A stretch of DNA of 64,000 nucleotides from an uncultured Methanomethylovorans sp. (GCF_963678545.1 NZ_OY782870.1:2790001-2854000), one strand, 5' to 3'. Positions 1-9,424 are shown, counted from the stretch's first letter. The notes: generated from the letters alone by a model not told the origin. A program made the numbers and translations.

Positions 1-106
1 AGCCTTAGGAACCATATGGAAAGGACCATACAAAATACCAAGATAGTCAAGAATTATATTGTAGAATGACTATGCTTCTTAGTCAAATTAACAAACGGTG
101 ACAATC

Positions 107-1354
107 ATGCCAGATAGAGAAGAAATGGAAAAAAGTGAGAAAGACATTGTTCAAAAAGTAGTTACTGGAGAAATATCATTTCGAAATATAGATAAAATAG
201 CAGCGACCGTGGATTCAGCAATATCCATTCGCAGAAATGCTCTAGAAGAGATTACTAAAACCAGATTTGAAAATATACAGCATTACACACTTGAAACTGA
301 GATAGCAACAAAGCGCAACATAGAAAATATGATAGGATCTGTACAAATACCTCTCGGAGTAGCAGGCCCTATTAAAATAAGTGGCGAATTTGCCAAGGGA
401 AATTTCTATTTGCCCCTTGCAACTACCGAAGGAGCACTAGTGGCAAGCACTAATAGAGGATGTTCAGCCATCTACAACTCCGGAGGAACAAACGTGCGCA
501 TTTTTCAGGATGGAATGACTAGAGCTCCTGTATTCAAGCTTGAGGACGTAGTTAAAGCAAAGGAATTCGTTGATTGGATAAGAAGACCAGACATCTTTGC
601 TCAAATGAAAGAAAAGGCAGAAGGAACTACAAGATTTGGCAAGTTATTAACTGTGGAGCCTTATGCCACAGGAAATACTGTATATCTGCGATTCATATTT
701 GATACTAAGGATGCCATGGGTATGAACATGGTAACCATTGCAACTGAAGCTATAACACATCTTATACAGGATGAGTTTGGTGCTATACCTGTATCCCTTT
801 CTGGTAACATGTGCATAGACAAAAAACCAGCAGCCATTAATACAATTCTTGGAAGAGGCAAAACAGTTATAGCCGATACCATCATCCCGGCAAAAATAGT
901 AGAGGAAAAACTTAAATGTAAGCCAGAGACGATGGCTGAAGTTAATTACCGTAAGAACTTGCTGGGATCTGCACGTGCCGGAGCACTCGGATTCAATGCA
1001 CAGTCCGCCAATATAGTAGCGGCATTATTCTTAGCTTGTGGACAAGATGCAGCCCACGTAGTAGAAGGTAGTACGACAATTACAACTATCGAAGTTACAA
1101 AAAATGGTGACCTTTATTGTTCAGTGACGATGCCTGCTTTACCTGTGGGTACTGTTGGAGGAGGAACAGGACTAGGTACTCAGAAAGATTGCCTAAAACT
1201 TCTGGGCGTGCAAGGACCAGGAGAACCAGCAGGCTCTAATTCTAAGAAATTTGCTGAGATCGTTGCTGCGGGAGTACTCGCCGGAGAGATATCGCTTATC
1301 GCAGCTCAAGCAGCAGGCCATCTTGCCAGAGCTCATGCAGAACTTGGAAGATAA
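107..1354 (+). CDS. hmgA: 3-hydroxy-3-methylglutaryl-CoA reductase
   Basis: Makes mevalonate from HMG-CoA with NADPH, the committed step toward archaeal isoprenoid ether lipids; a soluble cytosolic enzyme in archaea. The 415-aa product has the class I archaeal length. Visible signatures are the catalytic Glu in TTEGALVAS (about residue 108), the Lys in GNMCIDKKPAA (about 240), the Asp in ACGQDAAHVVEGS (about 312), the glycine-rich GTVGGGTGLGTQ segment and the C-terminal His in AAGHLARAH. ATG 107 is preferred because GGTGA at 97-101 sits 5 nt before it. A GTG at 98 is in frame but lies inside that Shine-Dalgarno. The next gene is convergent. Confidence 0.96.
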   Translation: MPDREEMEKSEKDIVQKVVTGEISFRNIDKIAATVDSAISIRRNALEEITKTRFENIQHYTLETEIATKRNIENMIGSVQIPLGVAGPIKISGEFAKGNFYLPLATTEGALVASTNRGCSAIYNSGGTNVRIFQDGMTRAPVFKLEDVVKAKEFVDWIRRPDIFAQMKEKAEGTTRFGKLLTVEPYATGNTVYLRFIFDTKDAMGMNMVTIATEAITHLIQDEFGAIPVSLSGNMCIDKKPAAINTILGRGKTVIADTIIPAKIVEEKLKCKPETMAEVNYRKNLLGSARAGALGFNAQSANIVAALFLACGQDAAHVVEGSTTITTIEVTKNGDLYCSVTMPALPVGTVGGGTGLGTQKDCLKLLGVQGPGEPAGSNSKKFAEIVAAGVLAGEISLIAAQAAGHLARAHAELGR

Positions 1355-1409
1355 AGAGAAAAAGGAACATGACGATGTTGCAGGATAACCTGCAACCATT
1401 TATCACTAA

Positions 1410-1616
1410 TTAGAGATTATCTTTTGCCTGCTGAAGTTTTTGAGTACATTCTTCCATTTTTCTGGCAGCTTCAAGGATCTTTGCCGCCACCTGGTCGTAC
1501 CCTGCTTCTTCGATTTTCCTGCCCCACTCGTTAAAGCTCTTCACATGGCTTTCGTTGTGCTCTATCCAGTGTTCCATCAGATGAAGTATCTTATGTTTGT
1601 CGATATTTTCTGTCAA
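1410..1616 (-). CDS. small His-rich conserved protein (68 aa)
   Basis: A 68-residue, mostly helical, charged protein with the motif HWIEHNESH near residues 16-24, whose His spacing suggests metal binding; a helical Ala/Glu/Lys-rich C-terminal half follows. Such HWxxHNxxH proteins occur in methanogens, but I do not know their function. The start is TTG 1616, supported by a strong AAGGAAGTGA site just upstream. That site overlaps the sequence right after the stop of the upstream dehydratase gene (14 nt apart), so the two are probably co-transcribed. Whether it assists the iron-sulfur dehydratase is inference from position only. Confidence 0.7.
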   Translation of the reverse strand: MTENIDKHKILHLMEHWIEHNESHVKSFNEWGRKIEEAGYDQVAAKILEAARKMEECTQKLQQAKDNL

Positions 1617-1630
1617 TAAATCACTTCCTT

Positions 1631-2872
1631 TCAGACCTCTCGCGGATCAGTGATGCAGCCATTGATAGCCGATGCTGCAGCAGTAGCGGGAGATACAAGA
1701 TAAATATAACCTCCAGAGCCCATACGCCCTCTGAAATTACGGTTAGCTGTAGACAAGCAGACCTCACCTTGAGCTATAACACCCATATGACCACCAAGAC
1801 ATGGTCCACACCCCGGCATACCAATAGTAGCTCCTGCCTCAAGCAGTGTAGTAAGCGTGCCGTTCATTGAAGCCTCTTTCATCACTTCCCTTGAAGCTGG
1901 AATGACAATGGTCCTTACTGAAACCTGTTCACCTTTCAGGATACTAGCAGCGAGTTCCAAATCTTCAAGCCTTCCATTTGTGCAGGTACCTATGAATACC
2001 TGATCAACCTTCGTTTCTGGAACTTCAGAAACACCCACTACATTATCTACCTGATGAGGAAGAGCAACCTGTGGCTCCAGATCTGAAGTATTTATGTGAA
2101 ACTCATTCACATAAATCGCATCTTCATCTGCGTACAATGGTTCGTATTCTTCTACTGCTCTGCCTTTAAGATAATCAAAGGTAGTCTTATCCGCAGGAAC
2201 TATACCAGCTTTGGCACCCATCTCTATTGCCATATTGCACAAAGTCATTCTGCCTGATATTGAAAGGTCGGAAATTGTCTGACCATAGAATTCCATCGCT
2301 TTATATGTAGCACCATCTGCACCCACTTTACCAACTATATGCAGAGTCAAATCTTTTGCTGTGACCAATTTCCCCAATGAACCTTTGCTTGTGACCTTTA
2401 TTGTCTGTGGAACCTTGAACCAGAGTTCTCCGGTAGCAAATATTTCAGCCATATCAGTTGCACCAACACCGGTACCAAATGCTCCGAATGCACCATAGGT
2501 GCATGAATGAGAATCTGCCCCTACAATAAGTTTACCTGGAAGTGTAAAACCTTGTTCAGGCAACACCTGATGACATATGCCACATCCCACATCATAGAAA
2601 TGCTCTACTCCCTGGTCAGAGATCCATTTACGAATATCACACTGTAATGAAGCTGTGTTCTCATTGTTGGCAGGTACAAGGTGATCAAATGGTATCACGA
2701 TCTTTGATGGATCCCACACAGAACTAATCCCCATCTCTTTAAAAGCGCGGACTGCAAGTACACTCGTACCATCATGAGCCATAGCATAATCTATTTTTGC
2801 CATAACAAAATCATCAGCCTTTGCGTCTTTACCTGATGCCCTGCTAAATATTTTCTCGCTAATAGTGCCCAA
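1631..2872 (-). CDS. aconitase-family dehydratase large subunit (homoaconitase or 3-isopropylmalate dehydratase)
   Basis: Large subunit of a two-subunit [4Fe-4S] hydro-lyase. The 413-aa length fits the archaeal LeuC/HacA class. Cluster ligands are visible as VGCGICHQ (about residue 96), [12 protein letters not shown] (about 300) and [13 protein letters not shown] (about 360), followed by [12 protein letters not shown]. Methanogens carry paralogous large subunits for leucine biosynthesis and for the 2-oxosuberate (coenzyme B) pathway. The substrate cannot be decided here because the specificity loop is in the small subunit, which is not next to it. The start is TTG 2872, chosen because the first residues ([13 protein letters not shown]) match the usual N-terminus of the family; no good Shine-Dalgarno is visible. 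It heads a likely two-gene unit with the small His-rich protein. Confidence 0.88.
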   Translation of the reverse strand: MGTISEKIFSRASGKDAKADDFVMAKIDYAMAHDGTSVLAVRAFKEMGISSVWDPSKIVIPFDHLVPANNENTASLQCDIRKWISDQGVEHFYDVGCGICHQVLPEQGFTLPGKLIVGADSHSCTYGAFGAFGTGVGATDMAEIFATGELWFKVPQTIKVTSKGSLGKLVTAKDLTLHIVGKVGADGATYKAMEFYGQTISDLSISGRMTLCNMAIEMGAKAGIVPADKTTFDYLKGRAVEEYEPLYADEDAIYVNEFHINTSDLEPQVALPHQVDNVVGVSEVPETKVDQVFIGTCTNGRLEDLELAASILKGEQVSVRTIVIPASREVMKEASMNGTLTTLLEAGATIGMPGCGPCLGGHMGVIAQGEVCLSTANRNFRGRMGSGGYIYLVSPATAAASAINGCITDPREV

Positions 2873-3042
2873 GAGAAAAACTCCGTATATGATGTTTGAT
2901 TAAGTTAATTAAATCGTTTCTTTCATGATCTGATGTATCATAAAATCTTCGATGAAGTAGTAGAACTTGTTAGAGATTGTCTAATTAGAACTTGATCTTA
3001 AAAACCTATTCGTTTTTTCATTAACTCCATACCTTTTTTTTT

Positions 3043-3085
3043 AGGGGGGGGCGGTAGCTATAAATACCATAAATTTGGCCCCCCT
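3043..3085 (+). promoter_or_regulatory. GC hairpin directly before the transposase start
   Basis: AGGGGGG (3043-3049) can pair with CCCCCCT (3079-3085). A nested GGTA/TACC stem (3053-3056 with 3065-3068) sits inside. The stem ends one base before ATG 3087, and no ordinary Shine-Dalgarno lies between. Such a structure could restrain translation of the transposase or block read-in from outside, as is known for several other IS families. That role here is inference. Confidence 0.5.
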
Positions 3086-3086
3086 C

Positions 3087-4196
3087 ATGACTAAAAAATC
3101 TAGAGAGTATAAAGGAGTCCTCTTCGAGGAGTCCATAGAAAATTATCTGAACAGAGAAAGCGCCTCAATTTGCCAATTCCTGCACTTTCTCTGCATAGAA
3201 GATATTTCAAAGTACGTCGAGAGTACTTTGTATACCAACAAAAGTTGGCATTTTAAGTATAACGTTTCATCGATGATAAAACTCTTCATTGTAATGTGTT
3301 TCAGGAAATTATCTTATGAAAAGACTGTTTCTTCTTTGACAGAAGAAGAGGCTATTCTACTCTCTTTTTATGATGAGAACGGATTCATAAAACTTCCTTC
3401 GGGAAAGACATTACACCACTTTGTGAAATATAGATTGGGTGAAGATGGGCTTAAAGAAATAATGATGTTAGTAGGTGAGAAGATCCTCAGCCTTACCCAA
3501 ATAAAAGAAGCTAAGATCGATTCAACCCCGCTTGAAGCTTCAAGATACGATAAACATGCTGATTACAATCCACATTATCAATGTAAAATGGATAAAGCAC
3601 ATATTACAATGGTTGGAACATACCCAATATTTATGACCCATACTAATGGTAATGCATCAGATTCCCCTGAACTTATCAAACACATTGAAGCATTGAAAGA
3701 AATGAATGTTGATATTGATTTTTATTCTGCTGACGGGGGTTATGACTCTTTCCTGAATCATGCAGATATCTGGTACCATTTGAATGCAAGGCCAATTATT
3801 TCGTATTCTTCAAATGCTGTGATAAACAAAGAAGGTGAAATCGAAAGAATTGATCACTGGGTTAATAAGATGTGGAAAAAGGGTGGAGATATACATGCAA
3901 AGATTGAAGACAAGCTAAAATTCCTCTATAAAAACGGTAGATATGAACAGATAGGGATGTATCTTCGAAATAAAAATATCCGGGATAACTTGTTCATGAT
4001 TTTTTTCAAGAAAAGAGGAGAATGTGAACCAGAACACAGGCATATCAAACACACAGTTAAATTCGATATCAGAGAAGTAAGAGTGGAGAGTAGAGAACTC
4101 TACTCTCTACTGAGCTTTGTGGCATATCAGTTTTTGAGGCTTACAGAACTACAAAATTGTATGCAAGGAAAAAATTCAGTTGGGAGATTCTTTTGA
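3087..4196 (+). CDS. DDE transposase of the 2972-4250 insertion sequence
   Basis: A 369-aa transposase. The DDE acidic residues are best placed in KIDSTPLE (about residue 148) and SADGGYDSF (about 218), with the Glu late in the protein (RGECEPEHRHIK or the following VESRELYSLL helix). An N-terminal helical DNA-binding part (residues 1-110) precedes them. ATG 3087 is chosen over an in-frame TTG at 3075, which lies inside the hairpin. The frame is intact and both inverted repeats are present, so the element may still be active. It separates the dehydratase gene from the downstream regulator. Confidence 0.88.
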   Translation: MTKKSREYKGVLFEESIENYLNRESASICQFLHFLCIEDISKYVESTLYTNKSWHFKYNVSSMIKLFIVMCFRKLSYEKTVSSLTEEEAILLSFYDENGFIKLPSGKTLHHFVKYRLGEDGLKEIMMLVGEKILSLTQIKEAKIDSTPLEASRYDKHADYNPHYQCKMDKAHITMVGTYPIFMTHTNGNASDSPELIKHIEALKEMNVDIDFYSADGGYDSFLNHADIWYHLNARPIISYSSNAVINKEGEIERIDHWVNKMWKKGGDIHAKIEDKLKFLYKNGRYEQIGMYLRNKNIRDNLFMIFFKKRGECEPEHRHIKHTVKFDIREVRVESRELYSLLSFVAYQFLRLTELQNCMQGKNSVGRFF

Positions 4197-4326
4197 GAAA
4201 ATATAGTCTAATTAGAATAGGGAGTATTGGAAGCTAATTAGATGGTCTCTGTTAGATAAAAGAACAAAACCAAGTAAAATAGGCTTTTGTAGTAAATCTA
4301 CTACAAAAAACATGAAAATAAAAAGT

Positions 4327-4701
4327 TTATGTCAGGCTTTTGAGCCTTTCGATGCTTTCAAGCACTGACAGTTTTTGATACATTACATCGGTTTCGATCC
4401 GCTGAATGATGTAGTCCAAAGGAACGACAAGTTTGTAGAGCTTTACGGGTCTTCCTTTACCTTCAGTTTTCTTTTCTTCGCGAACCTCAATCCAATTGTT
4501 GTCGCAAAGATATTTCATTGCAATACTTACTTCGGGTTGTCTGAGACCTGCTTTCTTTTCAATGGCCCTTGATGTTACTTCTTCACCTGTTGAAAGACAA
4601 GCAAGAACAATAGCAACTGAACGGTTCATATTCAGTTTGCGCAAGAGTTCCACCATTTCAAATTCTCGTTCACCAATCTTTTCCGTTTTTCCGTTATTCA
4701 T
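4327..4701 (-). CDS. winged-helix transcriptional regulator (ArsR/MarR-like)
   Basis: A 124-aa one-domain regulator. Residues 15-85 form a winged helix: VAIVLACLSTGEEVTSRAIEKKAGLRQPEVSIAMKYL gives helix-turn-helix, and the wing is WIEVREEKKTEGKGRPVKLYKL. The C-terminal helix (about 93-122) is likely for dimerisation. This type is common in methanogens and haloarchaea, with unknown ligands. An inverted repeat just upstream (4728-4760) suggests autoregulation. No obvious target operon adjoins it, since one neighbour is an IS and the other a tRNA. Confidence 0.8.
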   Translation of the reverse strand: MNNGKTEKIGEREFEMVELLRKLNMNRSVAIVLACLSTGEEVTSRAIEKKAGLRQPEVSIAMKYLCDNNWIEVREEKKTEGKGRPVKLYKLVVPLDYIIQRIETDVMYQKLSVLESIERLKSLT

Positions 4702-4727
4702 AGTATCACCATACGTAGTACTATTTT

Positions 4728-4760
4728 CTAAACATTATAGTGTTAATAATCAATGTTTAG
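4728..4760. promoter_or_regulatory. inverted repeat upstream of the winged-helix regulator
   Basis: CTAAACATT (4728-4736) and AATGTTTAG (4752-4760) are perfect 9-bp arms with a 15-bp AT-rich spacer. They lie 27-59 bp upstream of the regulator start codon, where a promoter and operator would sit. Candidate autoregulatory operator; untested. Confidence 0.5.
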
Positions 4761-4953
4761 TTATAAGTTTATTCCAAATTATTTATATATAAAAAAAGTA
4801 TATTGATTTCTCATTATTATGAGCATCTTTTTATAAAGTAAAGATGAATATTAAGTTGCACGAGAAAAAGATGAGGTTATCATTGCAGGGATAGGTGTAT
4901 CAAAATAAAATCTACAAATCAAGAGTAAACTGCATATAGCTTCTTAGGAATAG

Positions 4954-5027
4954 TGGGCCCGCTGCGATTCGAACGCAGGACCTCACGGTTATCAGCCGTG
5001 CGCTCCACCGAGCTAAGCTACGGGCCC
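4954..5027 (-). tRNA. tRNA-Ile (GAT)
   Basis: On the minus strand the sequence folds as a complete cloverleaf: acceptor GGGCCCG paired with CGGGCCC plus discriminator A; D-arm with AGCTCGGT; anticodon stem CACGG/CCGTG with loop CTGATAA, hence anticodon GAU; T-arm CTGCG-TTCGAAT-CGCAG. No CCA is encoded. No intron is seen. Confidence 0.96.
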
Positions 5028-5202
5028 ATTTGGTCTTAGCATGATATTGTTAATCACGCGACACTCCAAATACGCATACTGGTACTTTAATATTTCGCTT
5101 TGAACTCAATGAACATTGAATTATTTTTTAAAACGGAACTTTTCTCCAGAGATTCTAGCGATAACTTTATCTTCAATGGTGTAAAGTAAGGTTGCTCAAT
5201 AT

Positions 5203-5274
5203 GGGCCGGTAGATCAGGGGAAGATCGCTACCTTGGCATGGTAGAGGCCTCGGGTTCAATTCCCGACCGGTCCA
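5203..5274 (+). tRNA. tRNA-Ala (GGC)
   Basis: A 72-nt cloverleaf: acceptor GGGCCGG with CCGGTCC, including the G3:U70 pair that marks alanine tRNAs; D-arm GATC...GATC; anticodon stem CTACC/GGTAG with loop TTGGCAT, hence anticodon GGC; T-arm with GGTTCAATTCC. Discriminator A, no encoded CCA. It diverges from tRNA-Ile on the other strand. Confidence 0.95.
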
Positions 5275-5609
5275 TAAAAACAGTTGATAGTCCTAAGATG
5301 TTACTGCTTTTCTATTTTTCATTGTAGCATAGCTTTAGAGTTCGTATAAAGATCAATAAGATTCCTACCTCCAGAGTTAATGAACCTTTATAAAAGATAT
5401 TGGCCTCAACTAACGGCATGTCATGCGGCAATTGATTAGTTTGTAGATAAGTTAATGTTTGAGATTGCCGCAATATTAATATAATTTTGCTTGTATAATA
5501 TAGATACTGGCATTAGAGGGGTTTAACATAATCATCCTACCAATTAACTCCATCCAGTTAAGCCACATTAATGCTATTTTAAAATGGATAAGACATGGAG
5601 GTGAAATGA

Positions 5610-5714
5610 ATGACAATGAAAGAGCAAAAGAAGACAGAATCCAAGAAATCCGAAAAGGGAGAAGCTGGTCATCACTCATGTTCATGTTCTTGCGGATCAA
5701 ATAAAAAGAAATGA
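5610..5714 (+). CDS. 34-aa Lys-rich peptide ending in a His-His-CxCxC motif
   Basis: ATG 5610 to TGA 5712-5714. GGAGGTG (5597-5603) lies 6 nt before the ATG, an excellent ribosome site. The first 20 residues are highly charged (Lys/Glu-rich). Then comes HHSCSCSCG and a tail ending in KKK. Three alternating Cys plus two His suggest a metal-binding or redox peptide. I do not recognise the family. It stands alone in a 790-bp gap between tRNA-Ala and the surface protein. Another overlapping frame from ATG 5606 gives a less convincing 32-aa product. Confidence 0.55.
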   Translation: MTMKEQKKTESKKSEKGEAGHHSCSCSCGSNKKK

Positions 5715-6060
5715 ATGTGCAACTCCACCAAATATTACTTAACAGTCGGAGAGAAAACTCCCATCCTTTTCCTAACATAAAGTTGTACCTGATGAGTTTA
5801 CGCAAGTAAACTTCATTCATTGATGAAATTCATTTTGTATTTGCTTTTTAACAATTATATAAGAGCAATCTTTGATACAAATTCATTTCCGGCCACCATG
5901 TCTTTTCTATGAAAATGAATCAATTTGAAACTCGGCATAGTTGTAAAAATATATTTAATAATTGTGGAATTTTAGAGTAATTTTAAATATAACTTCATGT
6001 AAGGTACCATGAATTATTACTACGGAACAATAAACAACTCTAAATCCTCCATTAGATCAT
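5715..6060. other. AT-rich non-coding stretch before the surface-protein gene
   Basis: No convincing ORF or RNA fold seen. Runs such as AAATATATTTAATAATTG (about 5947-5964) could hold the promoter of the following gene. An antisense frame across 5476-5820 overlaps the small peptide gene and looks random. Confidence 0.4.
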
Positions 6061-6075
6061 GGAGTGGATGGTAAA

Positions 6076-8415
6076 ATGCAAATTAAGTTAAGTAAATTGG
6101 TCTGTATCGGTTTTATATTATTTTCCCTTTTGATGACAGCAGGAATAGGCTCAGCTGCTCCGACATTTGAACCAATTGGTGATAAAACGGTCACTGAGAA
6201 CGATTTACTGAGTTTTACAGTACATGCAACAGATACTGACGTTAATGCTACAATAACATACTCGATTGTGGATTCAACAAAACCAGCGGGAGCTAATTTT
6301 GATACAACTACTCACACCTTCAGCTGGACTCCAGTCGCTGGCGCTGCAGGTACTTACAGAGTTACATTCAATGCAGCATCTAATGGCGAATCAGTCCCTC
6401 AGACTATAACTATTACTGTCGTTGCTGCAGAGAGTGTGGACAAAACTGCCCTAACAACGGCAATTACTGCAGCAAATGATAAAGTAAATGCTGCTATTGC
6501 AGGAGTAGAAATTGGACAATATCCACAAACGGCAATAGATAATTTTAAGGCAGCAATTGCAACAGCACAGACAGCTGCAAATACAGCTACAACACAGGCG
6601 GCAGTGAACCAGGCGTTAACTACCCTACAAGCAGATCAAGCAACATTTGACGCTGCAATAATCAAATCAGTTGATAAAACTGCATTGACAACAGCCATTA
6701 CAGCTGCAAATACAAAAATAGCAGCTGCAGTAGCAGGAACAGGAATCGGGCAGTATCCACAAACGGCAAAAACTACATTCGAGGCAGCAATTGCAACAGC
6801 ACAGACAGTTGCAAATACAGCCACAACACAAACACAAGTGAACCAGGCGTTAACTGCCTTAAAGGCAGCTGAAACAACATTTGACGCTGCCAAAGTAACT
6901 GGAGCTACTTCCATAACAAACCTGAAAGAGAGCACCACCGGAAAAAGTTGGATAACCTGGGCATGGACTAACCCTACTTCAAATTTCAAGTATGTAATGC
7001 TCTATATTGACGGCACATTTATCACAAACACTACAAACGCGTATTATAATGCAACGGGGTTTGCTGAAGGAACGGTACACACAATAGGCACTCAAACTGT
7101 AGATGCCAATGGAAACATCAATCCTACAACTGTAAGTGATCAAGCAACAACTAAAGTAACAGACTTGACACCTCCCGGACCTGTAACGAACCTACATGAA
7201 ACAAATGCTGGTGCAAGCTGGATATATTGGACATGGACTAAACCTGCAGACACAGATTTCAGTAATGCGAGAATATCCATCGACGGGACATTTGTCACAA
7301 CTACCACAAACAGTTATTATAATGCAACTGGACTTACCAATGGTGCAGAACATACCATAAGTATAACAACAGTTGATACTTCGGGGAATGAAAATACTGC
7401 ACAAGTAAGTGATGCAGCTACTACACTAAAACTGCCTGTTATTTCAAACCTCGCTGGAAAAACCATTAAAGCTAATTCCATCACACTCCAATGGGATGCT
7501 TCTGAAGACACAACAAGTGTACAAATAAGCCAGAAAGGTATTCTCCTTGCAACTGTAAACGAATCAACATATGTACACAGTAATCTGAACAGCTCCACAA
7601 CTTACAACTACACTTTAGTCCCTTACAATCAAAATGGACTCAAAGGAGAAGCAGTAAGTATTAGTCTGAAAACTTCTTCAAAGAGTAGTGGAGGAAGTAG
7701 TGGAGGCAGCAGTAGTAGTAGTAGTAGTAGTAAGAGTAGTGGTGGCGGAGGCGGCGGTGCTACAAGTGTTGAAGACCTCGCAAATGTCGCAGTAAAAGAC
7801 GTAAACAATCAATATCTTAGAATTAATACCAATGCCACCTACGAGTTCTCAAGAGAAGGTAATGACATACTGTCAGTTAGTTTCTATTCCCTAAAGAACT
7901 CAGGCGAGATCACCTCGACCATAGAAGTTCTGAACAACAGATCAAAACTTGTAAACACCAACCCTGAAGGACTTGTATGCAAATACATCAACATATGGGT
8001 AGGTAAAGCTGGTTTTGCCACATCCAATAATATAAAGGATGCACGGGTGAAATTCAAGGTGAATAATTCTTGGATAGAACAAATGGGAATCACCACTGAG
8101 GACATAAAACTGCAGAGATACAACGGTACTGCTTGGGAAGTGTTACCCACTACACTGGAAAGCAACACCACTAGTTATTCTGTATTTGAAGCTCGAACAC
8201 CTGGATTTTCTCCATTTGCTATTACAGCTGCAAAAACTCTTGCAGCTGTAAATAATGATATTGATAAAAATACTAGTAATAGCGCAAATGTAAAAGATAT
8301 TGGATTGGAAGGTACGAGTAAAGAAAACTCAAGGGTCTGGACATATATCATGGCATTCCTTCTAATAGCCATAATTGCTGTAGGATACGAATACATGAAG
8401 AAACAAAATAATTGA
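6076..8415 (+). CDS. secreted multidomain surface protein with PGF-pre-PGF domain
   Basis: A 779-aa envelope protein. Order of parts: signal peptide (about 1-28, ending GIGSAA); Ig-like He_PIG-type domain (about 30-120); two near-identical Ala/Thr-rich helical repeats of about 80 residues, each starting DKTALTTAITAAN; two close fibronectin-III-like repeats (each with W-W..G-F-T-TN-YYNATG); a third Fn3-like domain; a Ser/Gly linker (SSGGSSSSSSSSKSSGGGG type); a PGF-pre-PGF domain (about 565-718, ending TPGFSPFAI); and a C-terminal membrane helix with basic tail (about 753-774). Many N-x-S/T sites suggest N-glycosylation. ATG 6076 follows GGAG/GGATGG; a GTG at 6064 is in frame. The same C-terminal design occurs in the subtilase at 40094. 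The ligand is unknown. Confidence 0.88.
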   Translation: MQIKLSKLVCIGFILFSLLMTAGIGSAAPTFEPIGDKTVTENDLLSFTVHATDTDVNATITYSIVDSTKPAGANFDTTTHTFSWTPVAGAAGTYRVTFNAASNGESVPQTITITVVAAESVDKTALTTAITAANDKVNAAIAGVEIGQYPQTAIDNFKAAIATAQTAANTATTQAAVNQALTTLQADQATFDAAIIKSVDKTALTTAITAANTKIAAAVAGTGIGQYPQTAKTTFEAAIATAQTVANTATTQTQVNQALTALKAAETTFDAAKVTGATSITNLKESTTGKSWITWAWTNPTSNFKYVMLYIDGTFITNTTNAYYNATGFAEGTVHTIGTQTVDANGNINPTTVSDQATTKVTDLTPPGPVTNLHETNAGASWIYWTWTKPADTDFSNARISIDGTFVTTTTNSYYNATGLTNGAEHTISITTVDTSGNENTAQVSDAATTLKLPVISNLAGKTIKANSITLQWDASEDTTSVQISQKGILLATVNESTYVHSNLNSSTTYNYTLVPYNQNGLKGEAVSISLKTSSKSSGGSSGGSSSSSSSSKSSGGGGGGATSVEDLANVAVKDVNNQYLRINTNATYEFSREGNDILSVSFYSLKNSGEITSTIEVLNNRSKLVNTNPEGLVCKYINIWVGKAGFATSNNIKDARVKFKVNNSWIEQMGITTEDIKLQRYNGTAWEVLPTTLESNTTSYSVFEARTPGFSPFAITAAKTLAAVNNDIDKNTSNSANVKDIGLEGTSKENSRVWTYIMAFLLIAIIAVGYEYMKKQNN

Positions 8416-8462
8416 TACCAGTCCATGAAACTCGTGCAGAATGTACATGAGTGAAAATCAAT

Positions 8463-8506
8463 GCAACCATGAACCATTTTCGTGGCATGGTTGCCATCAT
8501 TTTTTT
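8463..8506 (+). terminator. hairpin plus T-tract after the surface-protein gene
   Basis: GCAACCATG (8463-8471) pairs with CATGGTTGC (8486-8494), perfect 9-bp arms, followed by seven T (8500-8506). Good fit to an intrinsic terminator for the plus-strand gene. Confidence 0.7.
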
Positions 8507-8549
8507 AACTAAGGGTGTTGACTCATTTTATATCAAACATTTCTACCTA

Positions 8550-9424
8550 TTATTTACTCTTTAACAAAGGAATGGAACTGGCTATGTATTGCCCATACCT
8601 GGTGGAAACATAATAGCTGAGGCAACCAAAAACTGCACCAGCTATGAAATCAGTTATCCAATGTATGTCTAAATAAAAAATAGTGAACTGAATAGCCAGA
8701 GTCACTAAAACAGCAAAGACCTTGAATCTTTTAAAATCCATCCTGAATACAATAATGAGCATTGCCATGACGGACAAAACGACATGAAAACATGGGAAAC
8801 AATTGCCAAAGGGTGGATTAACTAGACCCAATCCTTCTTTTACTATAGGATCAAGATTGTACAAAGGGAAACACATTAGGAAGCGAATACCCCGTAACTT
8901 TGACAGGCGTGAATACATTAAATGGAAAAGCTACATGGTACATCAATATAAAAGCAATCGAATATTCCTGTAGAACTTTAAATTGAATTGTGAGCACGAG
9001 TAAATGAAAAGTAAATATCAACATGTATGGGAAGCCGCACAGGCATATGAAAGCACTGACATATGTCAGCATTGGATTGATCACCAACTGAAAATAGCTG
9101 ACCTTGCTTCCCTCAAGGAGCATGATATATTGCGCCAATTGTGGGAAATATACCATCTTAAGCTGCATTGAAAAAAGAATATGGGATTTTATGAGTAAAT
9201 AAATAAATAAATAAATAAATAGATAAATAAATTATTCAAGGATAAACATAAGGAAACAGAATTTCATCCTTGAAGTTCTTCAATCCTTCAAACTTTTTCC
9301 TGTGGCCTTGCGGCAAGAAAATATAGTAACCTACAAACGTCATTAAAAGAATTATGGAAATCAATAACAACTGAAAAAGAATAGCCTTCATGGATATCCT
9401 GCCTTGAAAAGGTTTTCCTTTCAA
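8550..9424 (-). pseudogene. decayed PAP2-family phosphatase gene (frameshifted)
   Basis: Two overlapping frames together encode a PAP2 (AUR1-like) integral membrane phosphatase. The upstream frame (9168 down to about 8880) supplies four membrane helices and ends in YHVAFPFNVF. The downstream frame (about 8918 to 8550) carries the active-site motifs FPCFHVVLS and DIHWITDFIAG. The shift lies in 8880-8918. A third segment (9424-9236; one membrane helix, then FKDEILFPYVYP) looks like the natural N-terminus but ends in a stop just before a TAAA tract, so a second lesion is likely. Known members act on lipid or undecaprenyl-type phosphates. No intact start-to-end frame exists. A sequencing error could explain one lesion but hardly both. 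Confidence 0.65.
9196..9231. repeat. tetranucleotide tract (TAAA)n
   Basis: About nine units of TAAA, with one unit altered to TAGA, lie inside the decayed PAP2 gene between the N-terminal segment and the rest. Copy number changes would shift the frame, but a stop codon precedes the tract in the upstream frame. Confidence 0.85.

Larger units (their letters stand above)
2972..4250 (+). mobile_element. complete insertion sequence with 17-bp terminal inverted repeats
   Basis: The left end AGAGATTGTCTAATTAG (2972-2988) and the right end, read in reverse complement, AGAGACCATCTAATTAG (4234-4250) match at 14 of 17 positions. They enclose a single transposase gene. Both flanks carry GTT, a possible 3-bp target duplication, but this is short and could be chance. 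A second copy of TCTAATTAGAA lies just inside the right end (4207-4217). The family was not assigned with certainty. Confidence 0.8.

Noticed and set aside
5476..5820. 114-codon minus-strand frame in the region with the small Cys peptide
   Set aside because: Lies opposite the better supported small gene, with no ribosome site and no family resemblance.
9196..9231. Phase-variable switch of a PAP2 gene by the TAAA tract
   Set aside because: In the upstream frame a TGA comes before the tract, and another frameshift lies downstream, so changing the number of units would not restore the protein.
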